A DNA stretch of 64,000 nt from Guadua angustifolia. Lineage: Eukaryota; Streptophyta; Magnoliopsida; Poales; Poaceae. This document shows, piece by piece, positions 35,141-47,264 of the stretch (position 1 is its first letter; every line of letters starts with the position of its first letter). The position numbers and the translations under genes are program-made. Location of the stretch: NCBI GenBank assembly GCA_036346375.1, contig CM070500.1, positions 82,254,437 through 82,318,436 on the forward strand, given 5' to 3'. The notes below the pieces were generated by a model. The model had not been told where the DNA came from. It was given only the letters and a program-made list of their open reading frames with translations, and did not search any database.

Positions 35141-37400
35141 AAGATAACCCAGTCGATCTGCTAGATCTTAAATATTTCTGAGTTTTCATCGCATCACAAA
35201 CTTCAGATTTTATATGTGCATAGTATAACCCGAAGGAGAATGAATGAAGTTTTTCAACCACACGTTAATTACACCATTAAACTTAGTCATGAGTAGATAT
35301 TCTGTACCATCCTCATTCTTTGTCTCCATATGAAAATGATTCGAACCAATGTCTTTAAAACTTAAAGGAGTATGACTGGACTCAGGGTATAATATGGCAT
35401 TCTTCCAGTGCCAATTATGAGAGTATCGCTTCTGGCGATAGTCATAATATTTTAAATTCACTTAGTGTGGTACAATTATCTTTTAGACAGATTTTCTCCT
35501 CCGCTATTAGATTATACTTTATTCTATATAAGAATTATAATTTATCAATCAAACAATTGTTGCATCAGGAACAAATTGTAGAATATAGAACAAACATAGC
35601 ATAATTAAACAAATATCTGGGAAATATCAATTTATTTAATTTTAAATGATGATCCCTCAATAGGAGCGTTGATCAAATATTCATTCAGGAACTAGGCTAA
35701 AGTGATAAGGAGACTTATAAAGAATATGTGATATCGACTAGCAAAGTGAAGGAATACTTAGGAAACTAATCTAGATCTTTATATGAGTCGTATATATCCT
35801 TCTGGGACCCCTCGAACTTTATAATTTCAACAACTATATTATCACACTTCTCAGCACCTATGTCAACAACAGGTTAAATGGTGAAATATGATTCAACATT
35901 GTTTACCCCAGGTCTTATTGGTTTTTCCAGTAGATTTTGTGTAAAGGTCTACCACATGCTTCGGAATGCAATAGTTGCATGACAAATTGATTTTTCCAGT
36001 AGATTTCATGTGAAGATCTACCACATGCTTCGGGATGCAATAGTTGCACGACCAATAGTCAATGCATTCATACCTAAAACAAAGTTATACAAGGTTTGCA
36101 GCCTTACTTCTGGAAGTCTCTGGTCCTTTACCTTTACTTTTCCACTATGAATTGCTCTTCCCCTTGATTCCATTTTGCCCTTTCTGTGACCACAACTGTT
36201 GCTAACCTGCTGAGCATTTGCATGTACTTCAGGCACTGCAAAACTCCTATTAGGAAGTACGTGATGATTCTTCGTCAGGAGTTCATTATGTTTTTCTACT
36301 TCTAGCAAATACATATAAGCTCGAAGTACATCTGCTACTTGGCATGACGATATTATTACAACAGTATCCTCATATTGGGCTAGAAGGTGCATAATATCTT
36401 GTCGATCTTTCTAGTATTTGTAATTTTCTGGTCATATAATGTTAGATCAATGGCAAGTATGTGTATGACAAATTATATCTTGTCATAGCCTTTAGAATCC
36501 TGAAAACGCGGGAGGATTCATTCATGCTGTGCTTCTGGCAACAGGATAGATTTTTGCTGGTTATATATTTTCCTTCAGAGAATTCAAAAATACAAGCTAG
36601 TCATCTTCCATCAACTATTTGGCCTTCAGGTCCGAATGAAGATGGTGCCTCAGGAGGTGCAGAGCTGTATATCTAATGACTTCGAGAAGAGCAGGGGTAC
36701 CGGCTTTAGACTGGGAAACCAGTAGCTCTAAAAGATCAAGCTATCAGATTAATCTTAGTATTCATTGCTTGGGTAAGGTAATTGTTGCCATTCAGGGCAA
36801 CCTTGATAAATTCTCTCTTTGTGATGTCCAACATATCCTATTTCTATTTATACAAAATAAAAATCATTATATTGCATGCTCACTCTTCCATCAGTAAAGC
36901 TTGATCTATATCTATTCAGTAGACAATTATCTAAAATTTTTCATAATTTTTCTAGCAATTTTCATGACTTTCTGCTAATTATTCAGCAATTTTTAGAATT
37001 ACCATGTAACACAAAAATAAATTTTAACATATATCAACATAGAATTATTCTAGGATAATAAATTCAGAGATATGGAGCTTTCAATATGCTCTATGAAAAT
37101 TTTCTAGCATTTTTCATACTTTTTTGCTAATCATTGAGCAATTTTCAAAATTACCGATTAACAAAAAAATAATTGTCAACATGAATTAATTATGGAATAA
37201 TGCTAAGAATATTAATCCATAAACTTAAAGCTCTCAAATGCTATCTAGAATTTTCTAAAATTTTACTAGTATTTTTCATGTTTTTTGTTAATTACCAAGT
37301 AATTTTTAGAATTCTTGAATAACAAGAAATAATATATCCATCATATATAAACATTAAATAAAGATAGAAAATAAACCTAGAACATGAAACTACCAAGGTG
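35141..37400 (-). pseudogene. Copia gag and protease region relic
   Basis: A minus-strand frame at 36392-36018 has EVEKHNELLTKNHHVLPNRS and AVPEVHANAQQVSNSCGHRK, followed by a basic stretch (KGKMESRGRA). This resembles the gag C-terminal region before the zinc knuckle of copia elements. At 35461-35210 a short frame reads HTPLSFKDIGSNHFHMETKN, likely the gag/protease junction. The segment 36850-37400 is AT-rich with no readable protein. Calls rest on weak residual similarity. Confidence 0.6.
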
Positions 37401-37559
37401 GGCTAAATCACAATTTTTCAAAAAATTTCAAAAGCTCACATTTCTAGAAATATAATTTCTAGGATTTACCACCAATTTTCAAAGTTTATTAATTAATTTC
37501 CAAAAAATATGCTGAAAATTGGTTATTTTGATTTTAGTTTTCTTAATTAACAGACGAGC

Positions 37560-38350
37560 TGTATGATCATTGGGCCGTATGGCCCATCCGGCCTGCTCGG
37601 TTACCTATACAGGTCTGCTCGATCGGCCCATTTGTGCACCATCAGCCGGGTGGCTAGAGTTTTCTTTTAACCTTAGCCGCCGCTTCTCTGGAACCCGGAA
37701 AAGACGGCGCAAGCAATCACAGGCACGGCAGGAGCTCCAGTGGTAGCATGAGTGGCTTCAGGCACGGCGGAGCTCCCGTGGTTGCGTGTGGAAAACATGA
37801 CCAAGCCAGTGAACGCGGGCGCGAGAGCGAAGACACCGGCGGCTGAGCACGTTAGTGCCCGACGAGCGAGCTGCGGGCTCAAGCGGCCGCGGCAGCGTCG
37901 AGCACATTAACGGACGGCTCACGCATCGGACGCAGCGGTAGCGTCTGGCGGCCAAAGGCCTGCGCAGCTGTGGGTGTCGCTGCGGGTGACAATAGTCGAA
38001 GCAGCGAGTGCGCCGCGGGAAGCTGAGGTGATGGCATCGGCTGCACTCGGTGCGGCTACGGGCGCAAGAATAGAGGCACATAGAGCGAAGCCGAGGCGTC
38101 CGTCGGTATGCGTGACTGGCGCAACACCGAGACAGCCGACGACGCGTGCGACGGGACGAAGCTGAGGCGACCGGCGGCGGGTGCAAGTCCGAGATGGTCG
38201 ACGGCGCGTGTGGCGACGCGAGGATGGGCTACCGGTGGTGTGCGACAGGCGTGAAGCAGAGCCAGCCGGCGGCCAGCGAAGCGAGCACAAGGCATTACTG
38301 TCGTCTATTGGACAAACAGGAGCAGGGCACAGCCACAATTTTTTTTATGG
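37560..38350. other. GC-rich block in the copia leader, possible captured sequence
   Basis: Composition changes sharply from AT-rich gag to a GC-rich, CpG-rich block between the gag relic and the 5' LTR. Overlapping frames on both strands arise from the composition and show no recognisable domain. It may be a fragment of a host gene carried in the leader, or inserted later. No target duplication was found. Confidence 0.45.
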
Positions 38351-38525
38351 ATGAACAGTAAAAGATGCATGACTAAAATTATTGTGACGATCTGCATGAT
38401 CATTGATTGCATAGAAACGCTTATGTAGAGCTTATGGTAGCGTAGATCGCGTGACATAGGATGAATTTGACGCAGTGTCGATTATCGCAGGCGGACGATC
38501 ACCAATCATCCACGGTAGAGCCTCA

Positions 38526-38775
38526 TGTTGATAACTTATTGTAAAACGTGACTGTTCATCCGCACAAATCGACAACATGCAAACAGAAATATGCGAATCA
38601 AGAACAGAAGCACACACAGAGTAGAAGGGCAAAGTTCTCTCGTTTTTATTAGATTGATCTCTTGTGTAAGAAGTGCCCAATATATAGAGAAAATCGTAAG
38701 AGAAGAGTTTGGATTTTTCCACATATAAAAGATAGGGTCTAACCTATTATAGTTAAAATATCTTATCTGACAATA
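38526..38775 (-). repeat. 5' LTR of the copia element
   Basis: This 250 bp LTR starts TGTTGATAAC and ends near CTGACAATA, with a minus-strand TATA-like box (CTATATATT) at 38680-38687. It matches the 3' LTR with many substitutions plus the 11 bp difference near the TGTTG end. The end CAATA is taken as a mutated CAACA because AATTC then gives the target duplication. Confidence 0.75.
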
Positions 38776-39401
38776 AATTCAAAGCGGTTTAATTTGGTAT
38801 TGTTTTCCTGAATGTCGCCTTTTTCGTTAGTAGAATATCCATGGGCTCGACGAGTTGGGGGGCAACAGTGGAATCCCGTCGATTCATTGTGTGGCCAGCT
38901 CGCCGCACTGTTTCTGGTAGTACTGGTACTCCCTCGATGCGCAGCCACAAGTAGGACGATTATCACCGAGATGTGATTACTTTTTCTAGCCTTTGTAAGT
39001 TTTTTTAACTAGCAACTTCCCAAATAAAATTATAAATCTAGTTCACTTCTTACCACAAAAGATATCTACCGTGCACATCGGCCACAACAGCCCTCTCGCG
39101 CTCCCTTGCCATGGGAGGCTACTGCCTAGCTATGGCATGCTACTGCTCCCGCGCTTGGCGTCCGCAGCAAGCCGATCTGCTCTAGCACTGGCGCCTAGCA
39201 GTTGTGCTCACCGACTGCCACGCTCCCCGAACGCGGTAGCATGGCTCCCATGTTCCTCGAGCGCGGCAGGCATTACATGTTGCCTGTTACGTCTTCCCTG
39301 GTGAGGAAGGGAATTCGATTTGTAATTTCGTTCAAAAAAAATATAGTTTTGAAAAAAAAATAAGATCACAAGAGTTGGAAAAATGATCTCCGTCACCATA
39401 T

Positions 39402-39712
39402 CAGGGTTAACAAAACCATCGAAAAACACTCGAAAACCACGGTTTTTTACCTTACCCGGTTCGAAATGCAAAACCGCTCGGTAAACCATTCTAATTAAAA
39501 AAATAAAAATTTTGAAAAAATTTATGTGTGCCGCTCAAAAACCGTTTTCGTGAAAACCGAGCTGTTTTTCGAGAAAACCGAACGGTTTTTGATTTTGTTT
39601 CAAATTTTTTTGATTTTCAACCCTCCAATTTTTGAGTGATTTTTGAGCGATTTTAGCGAAAACTATACAAAAAAATCAAACTGATTTTCACGATACGATT
39701 ATGTTAACCCTG
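39402..39712. mobile_element. hAT-type MITE with CAGGGTTAACA ends
   Basis: The left end CAGGGTTAACA and the right end TGTTAACCCTG are perfect 11 bp inverted repeats. The 311 bp interior is built of AAAACCG, CGAAAAC and CGGTTTT-type short repeats. Flanking 8-mers (CACCATAT, CACCCATG) are only partly alike, so the duplication is decayed or the flank is changed. The CAGGG end fits hAT. Confidence 0.75.
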
Positions 39713-41010
39713 CACCCATGCAGACGTTTTGCAAGGCCGGGATGGGGACGTATCGGTAAGAACGCAAGATCCTCCGGTGACCTTGTCTACAGTACGCAAA
39801 ATTTCAACAGTAATTCCATTTGTCATACGGATTAGTACGCCTATGATTATCTCTTCAATAAGCACAGTGTGGTACGGCTGGACGTGCAGTCAAACTGCGG
39901 TTAGTCGGCTTGGAGCCGTGATCTGTCAATATTACACGAGCCTAGTGGTCGAGTGTGCACCAACAGTTAGCTAGCTTAGCTTAGCTAGGAGGAATCGAAA
40001 GGAACAACAGTACGAGCTAGTACAGTAAGGAAAATGACATGTCAAACAGTTGGAAGCAGCGAAGAGAACAAGCGCAGCTCACGGCGGGCATGCATGCACG
40101 ATACAGCGGCACAGTGAACTGAGAAATTCTTCCGGCCGAGGCGTCGCCGCTGGGCTCCAATGGGGAGGGAGCACCCGCGCGCGCAGAGGGGGCCGCCCGA
40201 GCCGGACGCTGATCCGCGCCGCCCCCACCGCCCTCCTGCGCTGCCCCCCGGTCGGTGCCCACACCGATCGATCGCACGACCGGTCACATGCGCGCCACTA
40301 GTCCCGCCGGCCTCCGACCACCCAGTCCGAACCCAGTCTCGCGTCTCCTCCCTCTCCTTTGATGGGACAATCGATCCCCTGCCCTACACGTTGTGTCGAG
40401 ATCCTGCATTCAAATCCCGAATCAACCCTAGATATTCTATTCTTTCCTCGCTCTTTTTGGAGTTTTATGTAGCGGCTAGCTAGCCATTTCTAGGCTCCGG
40501 ATGATGATCATAGTCACAGATTCATAGTAGAATCCAAAGAATTTTTTAGGACCTAGCTAGCCTTGTTCCGTTTGGCGAGTGATTGGATTACATGGAATTT
40601 TCTCAGCAACAACGTACTGAAGCAAATATCGTACTGGTTGATAAGAGAGAGAAAAGAAAGTATTAGTTGTTTTAGGGGCGAGTATCAGCTAGAAGTAATT
40701 TTCATAGGAGAAAGAATGTACATCAGAACTTCAGAAGTGCACTACTATGAATAAAAATCAACCGCCTTCCCATAAACCTGCTTGCGAGTTGTGAGCAACA
40801 AACCACAAGAAAGAAGCAGTGGAGAACTTAAGCAGGCAATAGGAATAGGAGAACATGATCACCGAGAAATTAACCCGTAACAAGAGCACTGAGAACAAGT
40901 GAATCAAGAAACAAGTCCCAATTACTAGTGCTAGTAGTGATGCTCCGTAACGTGGCGTGCCACCATGTTACGGTGGCGAACCGGCGACTATCGAGCGATT
41001 GATTGATGCT
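39713..41010. other. Intergenic DNA left of the IQD gene
   Basis: No gene was recognised. A GC-rich patch at 40130-40360 gives several overlapping frames without motifs. The part next to 41010 (about 40760-41010) is the likely 3' UTR and downstream region of the IQD gene transcribed from the right. Confidence 0.5.
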
Positions 41011-42623
41011 TCAGCATCTCCTCCGCAAGAACATGTCCCGGTCCCTCTCGGCCGCCGCCTCCGACGAGCGGTCGAAGCGGCTTACGACGGCCGTCTTGAA
41101 GTTGAACGCCTCCTGCACCCGGTTGCACGACCTCTGCATGCCGACGTCGCTCAGGCTCGCCCTGGCCTGCAAGATCACCTCGCTCAGCGGCACCCTCTTC
41201 CGCACGCCGCCGCCGACGACGGCGCCAGGCTCCGGCCGCTGCTTCGGCGCGCTCTGCGACCGCACCTTCGCGTCCGACGAGTGCGTGCTCGACATGTAGT
41301 TGGGGCAGTTCAGCGACGGGCTGTGGCCGCACACGCTCTTCGCCGGAGTCACCGGCATGTAAGTCGTGCACCGGGGCGTGCTCTGCGCCGTCGCCGGCCT
41401 AACCTTCTCCAGCGCGCCCCAGTCGTAGTCCGGGAAGTGGCGCCCCGCGCTCGGCACGGCGATCCGCTGGGGCACGCCGGGGAAGTGGTGGCACGGCAGG
41501 AGCGGCGATGACACCGAGTTGGCGTAGTACTCCTCGCCGACGACGGAGCCGTCGATCACCGGAGGGCTCGTCCGGAGTGAGGACGAGCGCGATTTGGGCC
41601 GGCCGGTGTCCATCTCCACGATCTTGGGGCTCCGGTCGCATCCGTAGGACGACGACTCGATGCTCGCGGAAAGGCGGCGGCTGTACGCCGCCACGCCATG
41701 CTCGCTCCGCGTGTCGTCCGCGTACCGCTCTTGCTGCGAACCCAAGAAATGCACAGATTCGGTTATGGCTACAACAACGTCGGACGAGGACATTAAGGTA
41801 AGGTTGCTTCGATCGCAAGCGAGGCCGTACGTACCAACGAGTAACGGGGCCGGACGGGAGGGTGGTGGACGTGGAGGTGCGGGAGCGCGGCGCCCGACCG
41901 GGCGGCACGGATGGCAGCCTGCGCGCGGACGAGCGCCTGCATGCTCTGCAGCGTGGCCACCGCCTGCTTCCGCACCAGGTAGCCGCGCACCAGCGCCTGC
42001 AGCTTCACCAGCGCCTTGAGCGCTCGCAGCGCCTTCTTCGCCTGCGAAAAAATAACGTAAATTAATCCTTGCTTAAACTTGCAGAATGATTGTAACAGAA
42101 GAGATCAAGAACGGAACTAAACAGTGTTGTTCTTGGAACAAGCAGAAGTAGTTCCATGACTCACCAAGAAGCCCCGGAAGGCCGTCTGGATCTGGACTGC
42201 GGCGACAGCGCGGCAGAGGGGGTCCGTGACGGCGCCCGCGCCGGCGAAGACAGACGAGGCTGGCCTCTGGCTGGTGAGGCGCACGACCTCCACGGCGGCC
42301 TGGGCCGCGGCCACTGCCGCATCCGCCGCAGCGGCAGTGGCTGCGGCGACGGCGATGGCGTGCTTGCTCTGCTCCCGCTCGGTCTCGTTGTACAGCGACT
42401 TGAGCCACGCCACCTCGGCAGCTTTCGTGATCGCCGCATTACCTCCCACCGTAGCGGCAGCCGCCGCCGCAGCCGCCTCGGCCGAGTCCCTCGACGACTT
42501 GCCAAAACTCCACCGCTTCCTGTCCCCGGGAGTGGCATTCGCCGTGGCCCGCCTCTGTTCTTTCCCCTGCTCCTTCTTCCCACCGCCCAGCAAGTTGCGT
42601 AGCCACCGCGCCGCCTTGCCCAT
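41011..42623 (-). CDS. IQD: IQ67-domain calmodulin-binding protein (IQD family)
   Basis: The coding exons are 42623-42165, 42041-41835 and 41733-41011 (stop at 41013-41011). All junctions are GT/AG and in phase 0, giving 462 aa. The start MGKAARWLRNLLGGGKK is the usual IQD N-terminus. The IQ67 domain spans the first intron: AVQIQTAFRGFL before it and AKKALRALKALVKLQALVRG, SMQALVRAQAAIR after it, with the intron at the position conserved in IQD genes. Near the C-terminus YMSSTHSSDAKVRSQSAPKQ matches the DUF4005-type motif, followed by basic residues to the end (MFLRRRC). IQD proteins bind calmodulin and act as scaffolds at microtubules, nucleus or plasma membrane; the exact member is not assigned. 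The long in-frame upstream extension is 5' UTR. The coding sequence is GC-rich, as in many grass genes, and looks intact. Confidence 0.93.
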
Positions 42624-42839
42624 CGCCGGAATTCGCAGCTCCTGCCGGCGAGACAGGCCGCGCTCTAAGCCAAACAAAACAGTAGTAACACTCGAGGGGA
42701 GAAAGCGTGAGGGTTGTGTAGAAAAGGTGACGTTAAAAATGCGCAAGTTTGAATAAGAGAGGGAAACGGCTGGAGGTGGGGGGAGAGAGGAAGGAGCGGG
42801 TTTCAAATAAAAACAACTGAGGGGGGCATTAGAGGACAA

Positions 42840-45800
42840 AACACAGTGCCCAGGAAAGAAGCAAAATACTACTCATAATTTCAAAAATGATGGAGAGCTA
42901 TAACATTGCACAACCTAGATGCACGGTATTAAACAAAGGAGTATAGCTATAATCAAATTGCACATACGATCTAGATGCGGATCCAAATTCACCGGCATCA
43001 AATAAACAAATGCCCAACAATGATCCACAGATTTGGGTGATTTCAACCAAAAACATCCGGTTGATGTTTATCAAATCCCCCAAAATGCCCAACTAACAGC
43101 CAAGTGACCGCATGCATTCTGCCATGAGAGCATGAGAACAAGCAGAGGATTTGGTGCTCAGCTCAGCATTCAAAAAGATGCAGGGTGAGTTCAAAAAGAT
43201 AGGAGGAAGCTATGGAATATCCTATGGCTGTAAAGCTGTGACTGATCATAATCTGCGCACTAACACACCCACACACACACATTGTGATTTGTGAACTTGT
43301 AAGATCAGTGTCATCAAGGATAAAGTAAACAAACAAAAAAATACTACTCCCACAACCGATGCTTGTGATACCATTACCATTATAGTTTTGTACTCCATAA
43401 GTGACGCAGTTTTGGGTAAACATAGCGTTGTAGAGTTCTGCCATGTCGAGCGAATAAGCATAAGACGGTGAAAAATACAAAGTTTCGGACCTCTTTTTTC
43501 GTCTTCTCACAGCGCGCCAACTTTGCCTGTACCTGCCAGGGAGAGCTAAAATAGGCAGGCACAGACGTACGCAAGCGCGCAAAGGCCAACCATCCTCCGC
43601 CTCTCCCAAGGGAAGGGTCCCCCGTTCCCCTGATGCTGCAATCAGGATTGCAACTTAGGTAGTTTTCAGTTTTGAGCCTAAACAAACGAGTAGTTTTTTA
43701 TCTGAATTTTTTAAAAGTCATAAGACTCCATATAACAAGCCAAAAATTATTGGAGAGAGGATTTTTTGGCTTATTGATGGTTGATTTTAAACTAATAACA
43801 CTAAAGTTAGGTAAAATTACCTACCTCTATCACGTACAAATTAAAACCATTAACTTTTAAGTTGTTTAAGAAAAAAACTGACTTTAAACTATAAACTAAA
43901 AAGTCTAAACCTAAATATAATAGGAATATGACTGTTTAAGTTATAGCCCTCTAGGTTCCCTCCGCCTCAGCTTCTCCGTCCTGCCATGCATAGCAACAAG
44001 ACAACACGCTACGCGCACGTACGTACGTAAGCAAGCAGGCTATCAACGATGAAATGCACATATAAATCTAGAGAGAAATCACACAAAAAAAGTTGCAGAA
44101 GAGAGAGGTACGTACGTAGATAGAGATGGAGAGCGTATACGTACATCGCAACGTACGGTGATCAACGAGGGATCGACGCGATCATGTGATAAGCAGCAGC
44201 GGCGCGGTACGTGCGTAGTAGCTTTTGCTTCGAGCGTGTGGGCTCGCATGGCCGCTCCCGTGAGCAGCAAGCACTTGGACGTGTGGTTCCTACTCCATGC
44301 TCGACGGGCAGCTCGGCCTCTAGGCGCCTTAGCTACGCCGGTGTGGCAAAGAAGTGTGCCATGGCACACTGCGACGACGGTGCGAAGGATATATCTTTCC
44401 GGCGACGTCACCGAGATAAAGACCGGCCTATATAGAACCGACATCGATGTACAGCATGGGGGTCTAGGCCAGGAAAATGGATCCGCAGCAACGAGTCAAG
44501 AACCCTCCGTGATAAGATTCTAAAACCTCGCCAAAAGCTTGCACCATGAATGCAGATCAGGTAACATGTTTGAACATGCCACGGGGAAGAGCGAGAACTA
44601 TTCTCCGCAAAATGGCCTCATTTCTACTACGCTAACTCTTTAGGTTAAGGGTGCCGCTTGGGAGCGACACATCGATCGGATCATAGTAACGCATGTCTTG
44701 CAAAGAAACGAGCCTAGCTTGCAAAAGGTAGAAGAGGCAGTTCGTGCCGTGGTTTGTAATTTGAGCTCGTGATCTCGCGCGCGTACATGCTGACGCTTGA
44801 TGTTACGTGTGGAGTCATGGCATGGGTCGGTCTGTGCGTGCATGTACCCGTGTCCTCGAAGGTCACACGTGCAGGATCAGTTGTGTCGCCTCTGCGTCTA
44901 CAAAAATGTTACCGCTACTGTTGCTGTGCGTGATTTTAACATGACATGCAGTGAACTATTGCAGTGACAGTTCGCGCATGGCAGGGAGCACGGACAGGGG
45001 TTGTACGGCCGATATCTTCAAATCTTTGTGCCCTTGTAATGGCTCGACGTACTGTTCGATTTTTCAAGTCAACTCAGCCAGTCAGATGGAGTACTAGGCT
45101 GGTGCTTGCTGACTCCTGAGGTTGAAATGAAATGTGAACTGCTGTAACACCCATCTTACTCGCCAGTAGCCCAGTACAAGTACCAGCACTTGTGTTCAAC
45201 TATGCGACCGGAGTGGTTCCTGACGTGTGTCATGCATCGAAACAGCTATATCCACACCATAAATTAGATCAGGCGCACACCAGCCCCACCCGAATTTGCT
45301 GGGATTGTGAAACGGATTGGCACGAATCATCGCTTTCCGAGACAGAAACACCCGACCAAGAACTTTGACCGGCCAAGTTTAATTTCGATCCGCACAAGGT
45401 GTCGGTTGAAAGTCGAAACCAGAAAAATCTAGTTTGCAAAGTGGCATGTTTGAGGCTAGTTTTTGGCATGCAAATTTCGGAGTGATCTGTTTTGAGGCAC
45501 TTGGCGGTTCTCAGTTGTCAGGTAGCCGTGGCACTGCAGAGAATCATGTGCTTGAACAAGAGGATCAAAGGCCGAAACAGCCGAGCCCAAGAAGCTAAGG
45601 CAGGCGAGGCAACGATCTAAAGCTGCCTGTTGCTCTCCTTTTAAATCCTTGGATCTCTTTTATCTTTTCTCGTGCCCCTACCACGTGCCACATGCGTCTT
45701 TTATATCTATGCCCCTACGTAAGCGTCGTATTTACGGGGATACTGTCGTGCCAATCACCCGCTCCGGTCAAACAAAACCTTCAGGCAGGGTGAGGCAATC

Positions 45801-46413
45801 TCGGGCAGTCTCTTCCCGCGGCCGAAGGAGAGTGAGCGAGCGAGCTTAAAATTGATTTCCGGAAAATGCTGTGCGTGGACCGCGGAACTTGGTTACGAGG
45901 AATTGAAGGCCACGGTCTACGAGAACGTGGCGGCTAAAATCCATGCGCGAGTGATCCGTTCGTCCCCCAACAGTGATAAACGAGCTCGGCAGCACGCGGA
46001 TCGAGAAAGCAGTTCGCCGTGCAACCTCGACGTGTCGAGCGGACGAGTACGGGCGTCCCGTTCAAAATCAGAAATATCGAATCGAAAATCGCTCAAATAT
46101 CGAATCGAAAATCGTTGAAAAAATTATTAGAAACTGCAAGGTTAAGAAATAATTTTTTTAAAAAAATATCGAAAATCAATCCGATCAAGTGAATGTTTTT
46201 TAGGACGGTTTTTAAGTGATTTTCACCAATTTTCGACCAGATTACATCGCATAATTTGTTTTAATTTTTTGAATTAGACTGATTTACCAAGCGGTTTTAA
46301 ATATGGAACCGTAGCGGGACGGTCGAAAATCACTGTTTTTATCGGTTTTTCAAACCCTTCCCGCGGCCCAAACGCACGGCGTAGTTGACAGTACGTGGAA
46401 TCATCGTTTTCCT
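42840..46413. other. Intergenic DNA between the IQD gene and a hAT relic
   Basis: No gene was recognised. It contains a short CA-rich microsatellite (43262-43283), ACGTACGT-rich patches (44015-44030, 44110-44150), and at 46050-46350 a run of ATCGAATCGAAAATCG-type repeats that looks like a decayed hAT-like element without clear ends. The left end includes the IQD promoter. Confidence 0.5.
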
Positions 46414-46421
46414 AGTCCAAT

Positions 46422-47005
46422 CAGGGCCGGCCCTAGTGGGGGGCAGGGTGGGCGGCCGCCCCGGGCCCCCAAATTCATAGGACCCCCTAGGTATGTAAGT
46501 ACACCATGAACTAAAGTGATGCAAAAAATTTATTTGATGTACTTGGCAGCTTTGAGTTTCTACTTGGTATGGTTATCTGGCATGATGTTTTATTTGTTGT
46601 AAACAAAGTGAGTAAAAAGCTGCAATCGCCAGCCATATGCATTGACTCTACTTTGAAGCAAATACAAGGTATAATGGAATAATTTGAGAAGTACAGAAAT
46701 TATGGGTTTTCTTCTTGTCTGAACATTGCCAAAGGTATTGCAAATGATATGGGTGTAGAGGCATCGTTTCCACTAAAGTGTCGTGGCGTCAGAAGAAACA
46801 ATTCGATGAAAGTAATTATCAAGAAGAAATCCTAATAGCTGAGAGGGCTTTTGAAGTTAAATATTTTTTGGTTTTGATTTTGATAGATATACACGTACAT
46901 ATATATATATAACACACACACACATAGACACACACACTGAGGAGGTGGACGGGATCTCCATATAAGTTTTCGCCCCGGGTCTCCAAAATGCTAGGACCGG
47001 CCCTA
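46422..47005 (+). mobile_element. Truncated hAT transposon with transposase fragment
   Basis: The left end CAGGGCCGGCCC and the inward right end TAGGGCCGGTCC match. AGTCCAAT (46414-46421) and AGTTCAAT (47006-47013) are a one-mismatch 8 bp duplication. The end-adjacent text GGGCGGCCGCCCCGGGCCCCC recurs in shortened form at the right (CGCCCCGGGTC). Most of the transposase is deleted, leaving the fragment at 46599-46850. A TA/CA microsatellite occupies 46898-46940. Confidence 0.87.
46599..46850 (+). pseudogene. hAT transposase fragment
   Basis: The plus-strand translation reads VNKVSKKLQSPAICIDSTLK, then a stop, then FEKYRNYGFSSCLNIAKGIA and NDMGVEASFPLKCRGV. After a frameshift it continues KKQFDESNYQEEILIAE. 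This looks like the middle region of plant hAT transposases of the type often annotated as zinc-finger MYM-like or DUF4371 proteins, just before the dimerisation domain. Identification is by recall of this motif series. Confidence 0.7.
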
Positions 47006-47264
47006 AGTTCAATGCATCATTTTTTTTCTTCAAATTTGACCTCGTCCAGCTCGCTGTTTGTTCCTGCACACTTTTGACACGTAGAGCAGCGCCTATCATG
47101 CCTTTCGTGATAGAAAAGGAGATAAAATCTATAAATACATTTATGAAAGGCCTATTTGTTTTTTATTAAAAAAAACTTAGTACATGATGCTAAAAAAGGG
47201 ACGACTTCACCGGTGCTAGGTGAGGCTACGCCGCGCGACCCTAAGTTCGGGTGGTGGCTACGCG

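Larger units (their letters stand above)
27479..38775 (-). mobile_element. Decayed Ty1/copia retrotransposon hosting nested LTR insertions
   Basis: Two related LTRs (27479-27714 and 38526-38775) flank minus-strand relics in the copia order gag, protease, integrase, reverse transcriptase, RNase H. AATTC at 27474-27478 and 38776-38780 is a plausible 5 bp target duplication with TGTTG...CAATA ends. A solo LTR (28609-32719) splits reverse transcriptase from the end of RNase H. Without that insertion the element is about 7.2 kb. LTR divergence and many stops indicate an old copy. A GC-rich block at 37560-38350 occupies the leader. Confidence 0.85.

Noticed and set aside
40957..41511. Plus-strand open frame of 184 codons over the IQD last exon
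   Set aside because: It is an arginine/alanine-rich shadow of the IQD coding sequence on the other strand.
42624..42839. In-frame N-terminal extension of the IQD protein
   Set aside because: IQD proteins start MGKxxRW; the extension has no family similarity and is best taken as 5' UTR.
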